Of a stretch of DNA of 64,000 nt, positions 31,739 to 41,789 are shown one piece after another. The translations under genes were made by a program, and so were the position numbers. Each line of letters starts with the position of its first letter. Position 1 is the first letter of the stretch. The notes below the pieces were generated by a model that ran no database searches, was not told the DNA's origin, and saw only the letters and a program-made list of their open reading frames with translations. The DNA is from Acidobacteriota bacterium (lineage in GTDB: Bacteria > Acidobacteriota > Vicinamibacteria > Vicinamibacterales > CAVVIG01), in the NCBI GenBank assembly GCA_020850715.1, contig JADZED010000027.1, positions 1 through 64,000 of the forward strand. Reading direction: 5' to 3'.

Positions 31739-34192
31739 CTACGGGCGCGCGGACGGCCGCGGCGCCAACTTGGATTCCTTCGGCGCTTTCGCGGGCAGCA
31801 CGTCGCTCGAGATGGGCGTCAGCGCGAGCGCCAGCACCTCGTCTATCGTCGAGACGAGATGGATCGTCATGCCCTCCTTCAGCTCGGGGGTGAGATCCTC
31901 GTTCACGTTCTTCGCGTTCTGCCGCGGCACGATCACCTCGCGGATGCCGTGGCGCCGCGCCGCCAGCACCTTCTCCTTGACGCCGCCGATCGGCAGGACG
32001 CGGCCCGACAGCGTGATCTCGCCCGTCATGGCGAGATCGCCGCGCACGGGACGGCCGGTCAGTTCCGAGGCCATCGCGGTGGCGATGGTCACGCCCGCCG
32101 ACGGACCGTCCTTGGGAATGGCGCCCGACGGCACGTGGACGTGCATCTCGGCCTTCGCGAAGAAGTCGGGATCGATGGCGTATTCCTTCGCGTGGGCGCG
32201 CAGCCACGACAGCGCCGCGCGCGCCGATTCCTTCATCACCTCCCCGAGCTGTCCGGTCAGCGTCAGCGAGCCGCCGCCGGCCATCCGCGACGCCTCGATG
32301 AACAGCACCTCGCCCCCCGCCGCCGTCCAGGCCAGACCGATTGCCACGCCAGGATCCTTCGTCCGCTCCTCCATCTCCTCGTCGAGGAATCGGGGCGCCC
32401 CGAGCATCTCGACGACGAGCTCTGGCGTGACGACGATCGGCGTCTCGTCGCCCTCGGCGCGCCGGCGCGCCGCCTTGCGACAGATCGCGCCGATCTCGCG
32501 CTCGAGGTTGCGCACGCCCGCTTCGCGCGTGTAGCCGCGGATCATCTGCCGCAGCGCGGCGGGCGTGAACTGCAGGTAGTCGGCCCCCAGGCCGTGGTTC
32601 TTCACCTGCCGATCCACCAGGTGGTCGATCGCGATCCGCAGCTTCTCCTCTTCGGTATAGCCCGCGATCTCGAGCACTTCCATGCGATCGCGCAGCGCCG
32701 GCGGGATCGGATCGAGGACGTTCGCCGTGGTGATGAAGAGCACCTCCGACAGATCGAACGGCACGTCCAGATAATGATCGCGGAACGAATTGTTCTGTTC
32801 CGGGTCGAGCACCTCGAGCAGCGCCGAAGACGGATCCCCGCGGAAATCCGAACCGAGCTTGTCGATCTCGTCGAGGACGAACACCGGGTTCTTCGATTCC
32901 GCGCGGCGGAGCCCCTGGATGATCTGGCCGGGCAGCGCGCCGATGTAGGTGCGCCGGTGCCCGCGGATCTCCGCCTCGTCGCGCATGCCGCCGAGCGATA
33001 CCCGCACCAGCTTGCGCCCGATCGCGGTGGCGACCGATCGCGCGAGCGACGTCTTGCCCACGCCGGGCGGCCCCACGAAACAGAGGATGGGCCCCCTCAC
33101 GTCGGGATTCAGCTTCCGGACGGCGAGGTATTCGAGAATCCGGTCCTTCGCGCGCTCCAGGCCCGAGTGATCGGCGTCGAGCACCCCCTTGGTCTTCGGC
33201 AGGTCGATCACTTCTTCGGTCCGCCGGCTCCACGGGAGCGCGATCAGCCAGTCCAGATAGGTCCGCGACACGGTGTACTCGGCGGCCGCCACCGGCATCT
33301 TCGAGAGCCGATCGAGCTCCCGCAGCGCCTCCTTCTTCACCGCCTCGGGCATCCCCGCGGCCTCGATCTTCTCGCCAAGCTCCTCGATCTCCTTCGTCTG
33401 CTCGTCGCCCTCGCCGAGCTCCTTCTGGATCGCCTTCATCTGCTCGCGCAGGAAGTACTCGCGCTGGTTCCTGCCGACCTCAGACTGCACCTGCGACTGG
33501 ATCTTCGAGCCGAGTTCGAGCACCTCCAGCTCCTTGATCAGGATCCGGTTGAGGCTGTCCATCCGCGTCCGGATGTCGAGCGTCTCGAGCACTTCCTGTT
33601 TGACGGCGCTGCTGATGGTGGACAGCGACGAGGCGATGAAGTCCGCCAGACGGCCCGGCTCGACGATGTTGGAAGCGAGCGTCTGGAGATCGTCGGAGAG
33701 CAGCGGCGACAGCGAGACCACCTGCTGAAAGTTCGTCTTGATGTTGCGGGCGAGCGCGTCGATCTCCAGCCGATCGGCGTCGTTGGACTCCTCGGTCGCC
33801 GTGCTCACCCGGGCGCGCAGGTACGGATGCGACGAAACCAGCTCCTCGAGACGCAGGCGCGCCAGCCCCTGGACGATCAGCCGCAGGCTGCCGTCGGGCA
33901 GCTTGAACATCTTGTGGATGTGAGTGGCCGTGCCGACCGCGTAGAGGTCGGCCTGCCCAGGCTCTTCGATGGCGGCGTCCCGCTGCGTGAAGACCGCGAT
34001 CAGCTTGCCGTTCGCGATCGCATCGTCGATGAGCCGCACCGAGCTCTCGCGCGCCACGGCGAGCGGCATGAACGAATTGGGGAAGAGCACCGTGTCGCGA
34101 AGCGGAAGGATCGGCAGCTCGGCCGGGATCGACGGCGGCCGATCGCCGTTGGCGGGGCCGTCGGTCGCGAGGCTCTCGAGTGGATCGCTCAT
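31739..34192 (-). CDS. lon: ATP-dependent Lon protease
   Basis: [53 protein letters not shown]. Confidence 0.98.
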   Translation of the reverse strand: MSDPLESLATDGPANGDRPPSIPAELPILPLRDTVLFPNSFMPLAVARESSVRLIDDAIANGKLIAVFTQRDAAIEEPGQADLYAVGTATHIHKMFKLPDGSLRLIVQGLARLRLEELVSSHPYLRARVSTATEESNDADRLEIDALARNIKTNFQQVVSLSPLLSDDLQTLASNIVEPGRLADFIASSLSTISSAVKQEVLETLDIRTRMDSLNRILIKELEVLELGSKIQSQVQSEVGRNQREYFLREQMKAIQKELGEGDEQTKEIEELGEKIEAAGMPEAVKKEALRELDRLSKMPVAAAEYTVSRTYLDWLIALPWSRRTEEVIDLPKTKGVLDADHSGLERAKDRILEYLAVRKLNPDVRGPILCFVGPPGVGKTSLARSVATAIGRKLVRVSLGGMRDEAEIRGHRRTYIGALPGQIIQGLRRAESKNPVFVLDEIDKLGSDFRGDPSSALLEVLDPEQNNSFRDHYLDVPFDLSEVLFITTANVLDPIPPALRDRMEVLEIAGYTEEEKLRIAIDHLVDRQVKNHGLGADYLQFTPAALRQMIRGYTREAGVRNLEREIGAICRKAARRRAEGDETPIVVTPELVVEMLGAPRFLDEEMEERTKDPGVAIGLAWTAAGGEVLFIEASRMAGGGSLTLTGQLGEVMKESARAALSWLRAHAKEYAIDPDFFAKAEMHVHVPSGAIPKDGPSAGVTIATAMASELTGRPVRGDLAMTGEITLSGRVLPIGGVKEKVLAARRHGIREVIVPRQNAKNVNEDLTPELKEGMTIHLVSTIDEVLALALTPISSDVLPAKAPKESKLAPRPSARP

Positions 34193-34221
34193 GGCGGGAG
34201 TCCTTTTGTGTGATGTCGTCC

Positions 34222-34255
34222 GGTGTTCCGGGCTCCTGGCGAGCCCGGGAACACC
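34222..34255. other. Strong imperfect hairpin upstream of lon
   Basis: GGTGTTCC-GGGCTC / GAGCCCGGGAACACC, one bulge, 5-nt loop. Confidence 0.5.
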
Positions 34256-34312
34256 AGGCGATCGGCGGCCACCTGGCCGGATGGCACCCGGGAGGACTGC
34301 CAGTGGGGAGGT

Positions 34313-34335
34313 GGGCTCCGCCGCCGGCGGAGCCC
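34313..34335 (-). terminator. Terminator-like hairpin after the DksA/TraR gene
   Basis: Perfect 10-bp stem GGGCTCCGCC-gcc-GGCGGAGCCC; no U-tract. Confidence 0.45.
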
Positions 34336-34354
34336 CGACGCCAGGGACGCCTGC

Positions 34355-34813
34355 TTACATGTCGAGGAAGAGCGACGAGGCCCCGCGGCGCTGCGACATC
34401 TGCCGCTGCCGCTGTTCGGCGGCCTCGCGGGCCTCCTCGCAGTCCTTGCAGCGGACCGCGAAGGGCAGCGCGCGAAGGCGCTTCTCGGCGATCTCCGCGC
34501 CGCACTCGTAGCAGTTGCCGTAGTTCCCCTGTTCGAGGCGATCGAGCGCATCGTTGATCTTGTGGAGCGTCTCCGACTTCATCTGGATCAACGCGAACTC
34601 GATGTCTTCCTGGATGTCGGCTTCCGAACTCTCCACCGCGTCGAGCACCTCGTTGAGCTTGCCGCCCCAGGTGCCTTCCTCGCGCACGCCCCTCATCTTG
34701 CCCTGCACTTCCGCCTGCAGTTCACGCCGCCGGTCTTCGAGCATCTGCTTCAATTCTCGATAGCGGGAGGTCGTCGTCGCGCCCCCGCTGCTGGTCTTTT
34801 CCGTTCCCTTCAT
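34355..34813 (-). CDS. DksA/TraR-type C4 zinc-finger protein
   Basis: GNCYECGAEIAEKRLRALPFAVRCKDCEE. Confidence 0.9.
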   Translation of the reverse strand: MKGTEKTSSGGATTTSRYRELKQMLEDRRRELQAEVQGKMRGVREEGTWGGKLNEVLDAVESSEADIQEDIEFALIQMKSETLHKINDALDRLEQGNYGNCYECGAEIAEKRLRALPFAVRCKDCEEAREAAEQRQRQMSQRRGASSLFLDM

Positions 34814-35206
34814 GACGCCGCTCCTTCCCACCTCCCCCGACGGTCGGGGGACTCCGCCGAATGTTGCCAGCGGGCCTGCAAATCTCAGGCCAGCGCTAAT
34901 TCTCAGTCAGAACTCACCCGACCACGCCTGCCGATGGTGAATCATGCGTGGCCCGGGAAGATTCCGGCAATCGATACGTCCGCTCTCCGCGCGCACCCCG
35001 AGAGAAGCTGTGCGAACAAGGGCCATGAAATATAGCGACTTACGGCCCGGCGATCAAGAAAATCGACCAATCGTTCAAAAATTCGGTTTCAGGTTAGACG
35101 CCGCAGCTGCGTCTTCGGTTCGGACTCCGCCCAGTCCGGTGTGTCACCGGCGGTGGACGGCTGGCGTGTCGCAGAAACCGCTGGGGTGTGCCGCCTTCGC
35201 GACGGC

Positions 35207-35788
35207 TTACTGGAGGCGCGTCGTCGATCGGAGGAGAGAAAGATTGGGCACCACGCCCAGCTCGACCAGCCGCTGCCCGCTCCGGGCGCTGCCGGTTTCG
35301 AGCCACTTCTCGTAGAGCCGGAGCAGATCCGCGTTGGTCGCGCAGGACGTCCGTTCGCTGACTTCGCCGAGCACGTCGATGAAGCCGCCGAAATTGTCGG
35401 CCAGCTCGGCAAAGACCGGCGCCAGCGCGTCGGCCCCGTCGCGGCTCAGCGCGAGGTAGGCGTAGCCGCCAATCGCGGCGTAGTAGCCGACATCGACGAG
35501 CCGCCGCCTGAACGATCCGGAGAAGAAGCCGGAGACGAACAGCGACAGATCGCCGATCGCCCTGAGGCTGCGTCGCTGCCGCAGCCCGCACTCGTCCATC
35601 GCGCGCGCGAGCTTCAAGGCGAGCGGCTCGTCGTCGCCGGCGCGGCGGGCCACGAAGCTGGTCAGGAGTTGTACGACATAGAACGCGGTGAGTTCGCCGG
35701 CGGCCATCCGCTGATGCGCAAGCGCGCCGTCGACCAGGTCCTTGAAGTACTCGACGGCGGATGATTCGCGGCGCACCGTGTCACGCAT
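35207..35788 (-). CDS. Conserved-looking hypothetical protein
   Basis: 193-aa ORF with coherent protein character, divergent to the Cys-rich gene at 35919. Confidence 0.55.
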   Translation of the reverse strand: MRDTVRRESSAVEYFKDLVDGALAHQRMAAGELTAFYVVQLLTSFVARRAGDDEPLALKLARAMDECGLRQRRSLRAIGDLSLFVSGFFSGSFRRRLVDVGYYAAIGGYAYLALSRDGADALAPVFAELADNFGGFIDVLGEVSERTSCATNADLLRLYEKWLETGSARSGQRLVELGVVPNLSLLRSTTRLQ

Positions 35789-35918
35789 GGGATCGACTCA
35801 CCGGCCGCCGGCTCGCTGGCAGACGGGACGGCCTCCACGGCAGCCGCACGCGCGCGGCGCTGCAAGGCGCGTTCCGATGAGTTCCTGGTGGTTTCAAGGG
35901 AGATTATACAATATCGGC

Positions 35919-36566
35919 GTGTCGTGTCCTCTCTGCGGCGAGCGCCGCGCGCGCCGACAATGCCCGGCGATCGGCAGGCGGATTTGTCCGGTGTGCTGCG
36001 GGACCAGGCGATTGACGGAGATCCGCTGTCCGCCCGACTGTGCCTACCTCGCGGCGGCGCGCGAGCATCCGGCGGCCGCCGTCGTGCGGCGGCAACAACG
36101 CGACATCGGGCGGCTCGCCGCCTCCATGCGCGATCTCAATCGGCGGCAGTCGGCGCTGTTTGCCGCCATCGCGACGTTTCTCGCGCGGTACGAGGCGCCC
36201 GAACTGCAGGCGCCGATCGACGCCGACGTCGAGGAGGCGGCGACCGCACTGGCGGCGACGTTCGAGACTTCGCTGCGGGGGGTCATCTACGAGCATCAGC
36301 CCGCGTCGCCTGTCGCGCGACGGCTCGCAGCGGCAATGATGCCGGCGATCCGGGGCGCGGCCGGGCCGCACGGCGGCGGCACCGCCTTCGAACGAGACGC
36401 TGGCGTCGTGCTGCGGCGGCTCGCGGAGGCGTCGAGCGCCACGCGCGCTTCGGCGTCCGAGCCGCCCGACGCCTTCATCGGGCTGATCAGGCGCATCGCC
36501 GGCGGCCTTCCCGACGAAACGGAAGATCTGGAAGACTCGCCGGCGCCGCGCTTGATAGTGCCGTGA
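35919..36566 (+). CDS. Cys-rich zinc-finger hypothetical protein
   Basis: MSCPLCGERRARRQCPAIGRRICPVCCGTRRLTEIRCPPDCAYL; GTG start chosen because TACAAT sits 6 nt upstream; ORF can extend to 35877 or 35742. Confidence 0.6.
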   Translation: MSCPLCGERRARRQCPAIGRRICPVCCGTRRLTEIRCPPDCAYLAAAREHPAAAVVRRQQRDIGRLAASMRDLNRRQSALFAAIATFLARYEAPELQAPIDADVEEAATALAATFETSLRGVIYEHQPASPVARRLAAAMMPAIRGAAGPHGGGTAFERDAGVVLRRLAEASSATRASASEPPDAFIGLIRRIAGGLPDETEDLEDSPAPRLIVP

Positions 36567-36636
36567 CAGCCCGGTATACTCGGGGTTTGGGCGATCTGAA
36601 GCACGACGGGTCTGGCGGTCTGGTCAGGGGCATCTC

Positions 36637-36828
36637 ATGGCGAAGCGTTGCGATATCTGTCACCGTGGGCCGGTCGTGGGCCGGCAGCACAGCCACGCCA
36701 ACAACGTGAGCCCGCGCCGGTTCGAGCCGAACCTGCAGCGGGTGCGCGCGATGATCGACGGCGGCGTGCGCCGCATCCGCGTGTGCACGCGCTGTCTGCG
36801 ATCGGGCAAGGTGTCGAAGGCCGCCTGA
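36637..36828 (+). CDS. rpmB: 50S ribosomal protein L28 (zinc-binding form)
   Basis: MAKRCDICHRGPVVGRQHSHANNVSPRRFEPNL...CTRC. Confidence 0.95.
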   Translation: MAKRCDICHRGPVVGRQHSHANNVSPRRFEPNLQRVRAMIDGGVRRIRVCTRCLRSGKVSKAA

Positions 36829-36850
36829 CGCGCCTGGACGGTTCCGCGCC

Positions 36851-37231
36851 ATGAAGCAGGTCGTCGCCAGCCGCGAGGCGCCCGCCGCCATCGGTCCCTA
36901 TTCACCGGCCCTCCGCGCCGGCGGGCTGCTGTTCGTCTCGGGCCAGATCCCGCTCGATCCCGCCACCGGCCGCCTGGCCGGCGGCGACATCGCAGCGCAG
37001 GCGCACCGGGCGCTCGACAACCTCGGCGCGCTGCTGGCGGCGGCCGGGCTGACGTTCGCCGACGTCGTGCGCACGACGATCTTCCTCGCCGACCTCGCCG
37101 ACTTCTCCGCGGTGAACGCGGTCTACGGCACCTACTTCGCCGAGCCGTTCCCCGCACGCGCCACCGTCGAGGTGAGCGGGCTGCCCATGGACGCCCGCAT
37201 CGAAATCGACGCGATCGCGGCGTTCGGATGA
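36851..37231 (+). CDS. RidA-family enamine/imine deaminase
   Basis: AIGPYSPALRAGGLLFVSGQIPLDPATG. Confidence 0.95.
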   Translation: MKQVVASREAPAAIGPYSPALRAGGLLFVSGQIPLDPATGRLAGGDIAAQAHRALDNLGALLAAAGLTFADVVRTTIFLADLADFSAVNAVYGTYFAEPFPARATVEVSGLPMDARIEIDAIAAFG

Positions 37232-37269
37232 GCGGGAAGGGCAGGTCCTGTCCGTCCTGCCCTTCCCGC
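37232..37269. terminator. Bidirectional hairpin filling the gap between convergent ridA-like and rel genes
   Basis: Perfect 14-bp stem GCGGGAAGGGCAGG/CCTGCCCTTCCCGC, 10-nt loop. Confidence 0.75.
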
Positions 37270-39441
37270 CTATGACGTCCGCGCGCGCTCCACGCCCAGC
37301 ACGCCGTCCACGCCGCGCACGGCTTTCAGCACCTTCTCCAGGTGCTTCAAGTCGCTGATCTCCACCGTCACGTCGATCCGCGCGCGTGCGCCGTCGTCGG
37401 TGTGCGCCTCCATGTTCCGGATGTTCGTGTTGATGCCGGCGATCTTGGCGCTGACCGCCGCCAGCAGCCCCTTCCGATCCTCGACCTCCATCGTGAGCTT
37501 CACCGTGTAGCGCGCGGCGCCGTCGGCCGCAGGCGCCTTGTCCCACTCGACGTCGATCCGGCGTTCGGGATCGTACAGGAGATTGACGACGTTCGGGCAG
37601 GTCGCGGAGTGAACCGACACGCCTTTCCCGCGCGTGATGTAGCCGACGATCTTCTCGCCGCGAATCGGGCTGCAGCAGCGCGCGCGGAAGACCATCAGGT
37701 CGTCGAATCCCTTGACCTTGATCTTGTCCTCGCTGCCGCTGCCGAACACGCGCCGCATCGCGGCGGTCACGATGCCGTCCGGCGCCTTCTCCTGGAGGCG
37801 CTCGGGGGGCACCAGCCGGGCCAGCAGCGTCTTGGCGGCGACCTTGCCGTAGCCGATGGCGGCAAACAGGTCTTCGGCGCGCTGCGCGCCGAAGTCGACG
37901 AGCAGCCTCGCGAACGCGTCGCCTTCGAGCAGCGTCTTCACATTGAGATCGTACCGGCGCGCATCCTTCTCGAACAGCTTGCGCCCCAGCTCGATCGACC
38001 GGCTCTTTTCCTCCGTGTGAATGAGGTGCTTGATCTTGCTGCGCGCGCGCGAGGTCGCGACGTGGTTCAGCCAGTCGCGGCTCGGCTTGTGGCCGGCGGT
38101 CGTCACGATCTCCACGATGTCGCCGTTCTTCAGCCGGTAACGCAGCGGCACCATCTTGCCGTTGACCCGCGCGCCGACGCACTGGTGGCCGACATCGGTG
38201 TGGATCGCGTAGGCGAAATCGATCGGCGTCGCGCCGCGGGGCAGCGCCTTCACCAGCCCCTTCGGCGTGAACGTGTAGACCTCCTCGGGGTACAGCTCCA
38301 CCTTGAGGCTCTGGATGAATTCCCGCGGATCGCGCACCTCCTGCTGCGCCTCGAGAAGCTGCCGCATCCACTGGAAGTAGCGATCGTCGCGCTGATCGCC
38401 GGTGCGCCCTTCCTTGTATTTCCAGTGCGCCGCGATGCCCTCTTCGGCCATCCGGTGCATCTCGATCGTGCGGATCTGCACCTCGAACGGCATCCCGTGC
38501 GCGCTGATCACCGAGGTGTGCAGCGACTGGTAGCCGTTGGGGCGCGGCATCGCGATGAAGTCCTTGATGCGGCCGGGCACCGGCGACCAGGTCTGGTGGA
38601 TGATGCCGAGCGCCGCGTAGCAGTCCTTCACGCTCTGGGTGATGATGCGCAGCGCGAGGAAGTCGTAGACCTGATCGAGATCGATGTGCTGCGTGCGCAG
38701 CTTCTGGGCGATGCTCCACAACCGCTTGATGCGGCCGTCGACCTCGATCACCGGCACCTGCGCTTCGGCCAGCTTGGCGGCGATCGTCTGCTTCAGTTCC
38801 TCGATCAGTCCCTCGGTCTTCCGGCGCTTCGCGTCGACGCGGATCCGCAGCTCCTCGTACGCCTGCGGTTCGAGATACTTGAAGCAGAGCTCCTCGAGCT
38901 CGTTCTTCACCTTGCTCATGCCGAGCCGGTTGGCGATCGGCGCGTAGATGTCGCGGGTCTCCTGCGCGATCTTCACGCGGCGCTCGTCGGGCAGGTGGCT
39001 CAGCGTGCGCATGTTGTGCAGCCGGTCGGCGAGCTTGACGAGGATGACGCGGATGTCGTCGACCATCGCCAGCAGCATCTTGCGGAAGTTCTCCGCCTGG
39101 CGCTCCTCGCTCGACGCAAACGGGATGGCGCTGATCTTGGTGACCCCCTCGACGACGTGGGCGACCTCCGGGCCAAACAGCGCCTGGATGCGCTCGATCG
39201 TGGTCAGGGTGTCTTCGACGACGTCGTGCAGGAGCCCGGCGGCAATCGCCACGGCGTCCAGCTTCATGTCGGCCAGGAAGTCGGCGACCGCCAGCGGATG
39301 GATGAGGTACGGCTCGCCCGAATGGCGGACCTGCCCCCGGTGCTCGAAGGCCGAGAACACATAGGCCCGCCGGAGCAGCTCGACATCGGCGTCGGGGCTG
39401 TAAGCCCTCACTTTTTCAAGCAGATCCTCGAAGCGAATCAT
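37270..39441 (-). CDS. rel: Bifunctional (p)ppGpp synthetase/hydrolase (RelA/SpoT homolog)
   Basis: HD (GLLHDVVEDT), synthetase, TGS and ACT domain sequence. Confidence 0.97.
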   Translation of the reverse strand: MIRFEDLLEKVRAYSPDADVELLRRAYVFSAFEHRGQVRHSGEPYLIHPLAVADFLADMKLDAVAIAAGLLHDVVEDTLTTIERIQALFGPEVAHVVEGVTKISAIPFASSEERQAENFRKMLLAMVDDIRVILVKLADRLHNMRTLSHLPDERRVKIAQETRDIYAPIANRLGMSKVKNELEELCFKYLEPQAYEELRIRVDAKRRKTEGLIEELKQTIAAKLAEAQVPVIEVDGRIKRLWSIAQKLRTQHIDLDQVYDFLALRIITQSVKDCYAALGIIHQTWSPVPGRIKDFIAMPRPNGYQSLHTSVISAHGMPFEVQIRTIEMHRMAEEGIAAHWKYKEGRTGDQRDDRYFQWMRQLLEAQQEVRDPREFIQSLKVELYPEEVYTFTPKGLVKALPRGATPIDFAYAIHTDVGHQCVGARVNGKMVPLRYRLKNGDIVEIVTTAGHKPSRDWLNHVATSRARSKIKHLIHTEEKSRSIELGRKLFEKDARRYDLNVKTLLEGDAFARLLVDFGAQRAEDLFAAIGYGKVAAKTLLARLVPPERLQEKAPDGIVTAAMRRVFGSGSEDKIKVKGFDDLMVFRARCCSPIRGEKIVGYITRGKGVSVHSATCPNVVNLLYDPERRIDVEWDKAPAADGAARYTVKLTMEVEDRKGLLAAVSAKIAGINTNIRNMEAHTDDGARARIDVTVEISDLKHLEKVLKAVRGVDGVLGVERARTS

Positions 39442-39477
39442 GGAAACCGGTGTCTAAAGGAATACCGGGCGATTGCC

Positions 39478-39507
39478 TTGACTTGTGTTTTCTGGCTTCA
39501 CTATACT
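39478..39507 (+). promoter_or_regulatory. Sigma70-like promoter for TPR lipoprotein
   Basis: TTGACT-N18-TATACT upstream of ATG 39561/39591. Confidence 0.65.
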
Positions 39508-39560
39508 GGCCCGGTTTCGGCCACGGCAATTTTCCTCGCCCTGTAGAAGGATATCGAGTC

Positions 39561-40562
39561 ATGCGGAATCACGGCCATAAAGGGGGCTCCATGCGTGCTT
39601 TGTCGGGGGCGTCGCGCACTCTCGCGATGCTGGCCCTGGTCAGCGTCGCGGCGGCAGGCTGCGGCCAGTGGGGTCAATTGAAGGCGCAGAAAGTCTTCAA
39701 GGATGCCAACAGCGCCTACCAGAAGCAGGACTACAAGAAGGCGGCTGGGCTGTACGAGGAGGTCGTGGCCAACGACCCCGAAAAAGGCCTCGCCTACTTC
39801 TTCCTGGGCAACAGCTACGACAACCAGTACAAGATTACCAGCGAGCGCATCCCGGAGAACGATGCCCTGCTCGAGAAGGCCGTCGTGGCGTACCAGACCT
39901 GCGCCGACAAGACCCTCAATTCGGCCGATCCCAACGACCAGATCTACGGCCGTCGCGCCCTCGAGTACCTGGCGCTCGCCTATGGCACCGACAAGCTGAA
40001 CGATCCGGCGAAGGCCGAACCGGTCATGATCCAGCTCATCCAGCTCGATCCCGCCGAGCCGGCCAACTACATCGCCCTCGCGCGGCTCTACGAAGAGGCG
40101 GGCGTGTACGACGAGGCGGAGAAGGTGCTGCTCATGGCCAAGGCCGCGAAACCCGACGATCCGGCGATCTACTCGGTGCTGGCCAACTACTACAACCGCC
40201 AGGGCGATTTCGAGCACACCATCCAGGCGCTCGAAGAGGGTGCGGCCAAGGAGCCGAGCAACCCGGTCGGGCCGTTCACCATCGCGACTTACTACTGGGA
40301 TAACGCGCAGAGCAACTTCCGCCTGTCGTCCGAGCAGAAGATGGAGAACGTGCAGAAGGGGCTCTCGTCCATCGACAAGGCGATCTCGCTGCGTCCCGAG
40401 TACATGGAAGCCCTCGTCTACAAGGGCCTCCTGCTGCGGACGCAGGCCAACCTCGAGAAGGATCCGGACAAGCAGCAGGCTCTTCTCAAGGAAGCCGAGA
40501 CCCTCCACGACCAGGCCGAAGAAATCCGCCGCCGCAAGGCGACCGGCGCCGGGACCGAATAG
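39561..40562 (+). CDS. TPR-repeat lipoprotein (start 39561 or 39591)
   Basis: Lipobox-like AAAGCGQ; successive TPR repeats. Confidence 0.8.
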   Translation: MRNHGHKGGSMRALSGASRTLAMLALVSVAAAGCGQWGQLKAQKVFKDANSAYQKQDYKKAAGLYEEVVANDPEKGLAYFFLGNSYDNQYKITSERIPENDALLEKAVVAYQTCADKTLNSADPNDQIYGRRALEYLALAYGTDKLNDPAKAEPVMIQLIQLDPAEPANYIALARLYEEAGVYDEAEKVLLMAKAAKPDDPAIYSVLANYYNRQGDFEHTIQALEEGAAKEPSNPVGPFTIATYYWDNAQSNFRLSSEQKMENVQKGLSSIDKAISLRPEYMEALVYKGLLLRTQANLEKDPDKQQALLKEAETLHDQAEEIRRRKATGAGTE

Positions 40563-40589
40563 CCGGACGCGCGAAGCTCAACAGGGCCG

Positions 40590-40628
40590 AAAGAGCCGCC
40601 GGGTGCAAGCCCGGCGGCTCTTTCTTTT
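40590..40628 (+). terminator. Rho-independent terminator after the TPR lipoprotein
   Basis: AAAGAGCCGCCGGG-TGCAAG-CCCGGCGGCTCTTT + CTTTTT. Confidence 0.9.
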
Positions 40629-40667
40629 TCCGCGGGAAACGGGACGGTCTGCACGGCCTCATCAGCC

Positions 40668-40691
40668 AGCCGTCAGTCGTCAGCCGTCGTC
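40668..40691. repeat. Degenerate heptamer tandem array (AGYCGTC)3
   Basis: AGCCGTC-AGTCGTC-AGCCGTC-GTC. Confidence 0.6.
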
Positions 40692-41270
40692 GCCAGGCAT
40701 CCAGCCCCACGCGTTACCGCAGGCGGCGGTTCTTGACGCGTTCGGCGCCACGAGGGGCGCCGAGGGGAGGCGCGTTGCCCACCGCCCGGGTATCCCGAGC
40801 GCTCGATGGCTGCGTGAGGGGGGACACCCACGCGTCGGAGGAGTCTGGGCACGCCGGCGATCCCTGCCGGCGGACAGGGCCATGCGGCGCGGCGGCACGG
40901 GCCTGTGGTCGTACGTGCAAGCCTGGCGGGCTGCGCCGCGTCCTTCACACTGGGAAGCGTCTGACCGGAACGGCCAGGGCCGAAGGCGCGACTCCACGCC
41001 GGCGCCGTCCATCAGGGCGTCTGTCAGCGGCAACATTTCGCCGACTCGTTGCGAGGAGGCACGACCGATCGAGGCAACGCCGGCGGCGCGCCTGCCATCG
41101 AGGCCAATCGCGGGCTCGCGGACGCCGGGACGGCCTGCCGCAGGGAGAGTGCGCCGCGGGCAGGACAACCCGCTCGAATGGGCGTGTACGGCTGTTCGGG
41201 AACCAGCTGGCCTCGGCGGCGTCTTCACCGGGGCAGCCGACGGGGGAGATCGGCGACCAAAGACGAGAAC

Positions 41271-41300
41271 GGGCCGTCCCGCGGCGGTGCGGAACGGCCC
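41271..41300 (-). terminator. Terminator-like hairpin after the exbD operon
   Basis: GGGCCGT...ACGGCCC stem with inner CGC/GCG, just past exbD stop. Confidence 0.55.
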
Positions 41301-41330
41301 TTCGATCTGTCGCGTCGTGCCGGCGCGGAT

Positions 41331-41789
41331 CTAGCTGGCACCCGCGGCGCGGCGCATCCCTTCGGTCACGATGCCGACCTTTTCGACGCCGGCGCCCTTC
41401 GCCGCGTCGATGACGGCGATGATGTCCGAGTACTTCAGCGAGCCGTCGCCGACGATGAACATCGTCTTGTCCTTGCGCTCTTCGAAGATGCGGCGGAGGC
41501 GCGACTCGAGGTCGTTGAGCAGGATGTCCTGCTTGTTGACGGCGATCCGCTTGTCGGCGGTGTATTCCAGCACGATCTGGTTGACGTCGGTGGCCGTGTC
41601 GGCGCCCGACTTGGTCTCCGCCGGGATGTTGATGTCGACGCCCTTCTGCGTGAGCGGCAGGGCCGACATGAAGATGACGAGCAGCACGAGCAGCACGTCG
41701 ATCATCGGCGTGACGTTCATGTCCGCCGTGGCGTGCGGAATCTCCGCCTTGTAGACGGCGTCCGCGCCGAGGTGTTTGTGCGCTGACAT
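41331..41789 (-). CDS. exbD: ExbD/TolR-family biopolymer transporter (second copy)
   Basis: INVTPMIDVLLVLLVIFM-type N-terminus. Confidence 0.92.
   Translation of the reverse strand: MSAHKHLGADAVYKAEIPHATADMNVTPMIDVLLVLLVIFMSALPLTQKGVDINIPAETKSGADTATDVNQIVLEYTADKRIAVNKQDILLNDLESRLRRIFEERKDKTMFIVGDGSLKYSDIIAVIDAAKGAGVEKVGIVTEGMRRAAGAS

Noticed and set aside
30771-33233. Minus-strand ORF continuing upstream of the DUF5916 gene over HDAC and lon
   Set aside because: Out-of-frame reading of lon and HDAC on the same strand; low-complexity RRAR-type translation.
40680-41228. 182-aa minus ORF in the region between convergent terminators
   Set aside because: No motif and atypical composition; treated as a possible ncRNA or eroded region instead.
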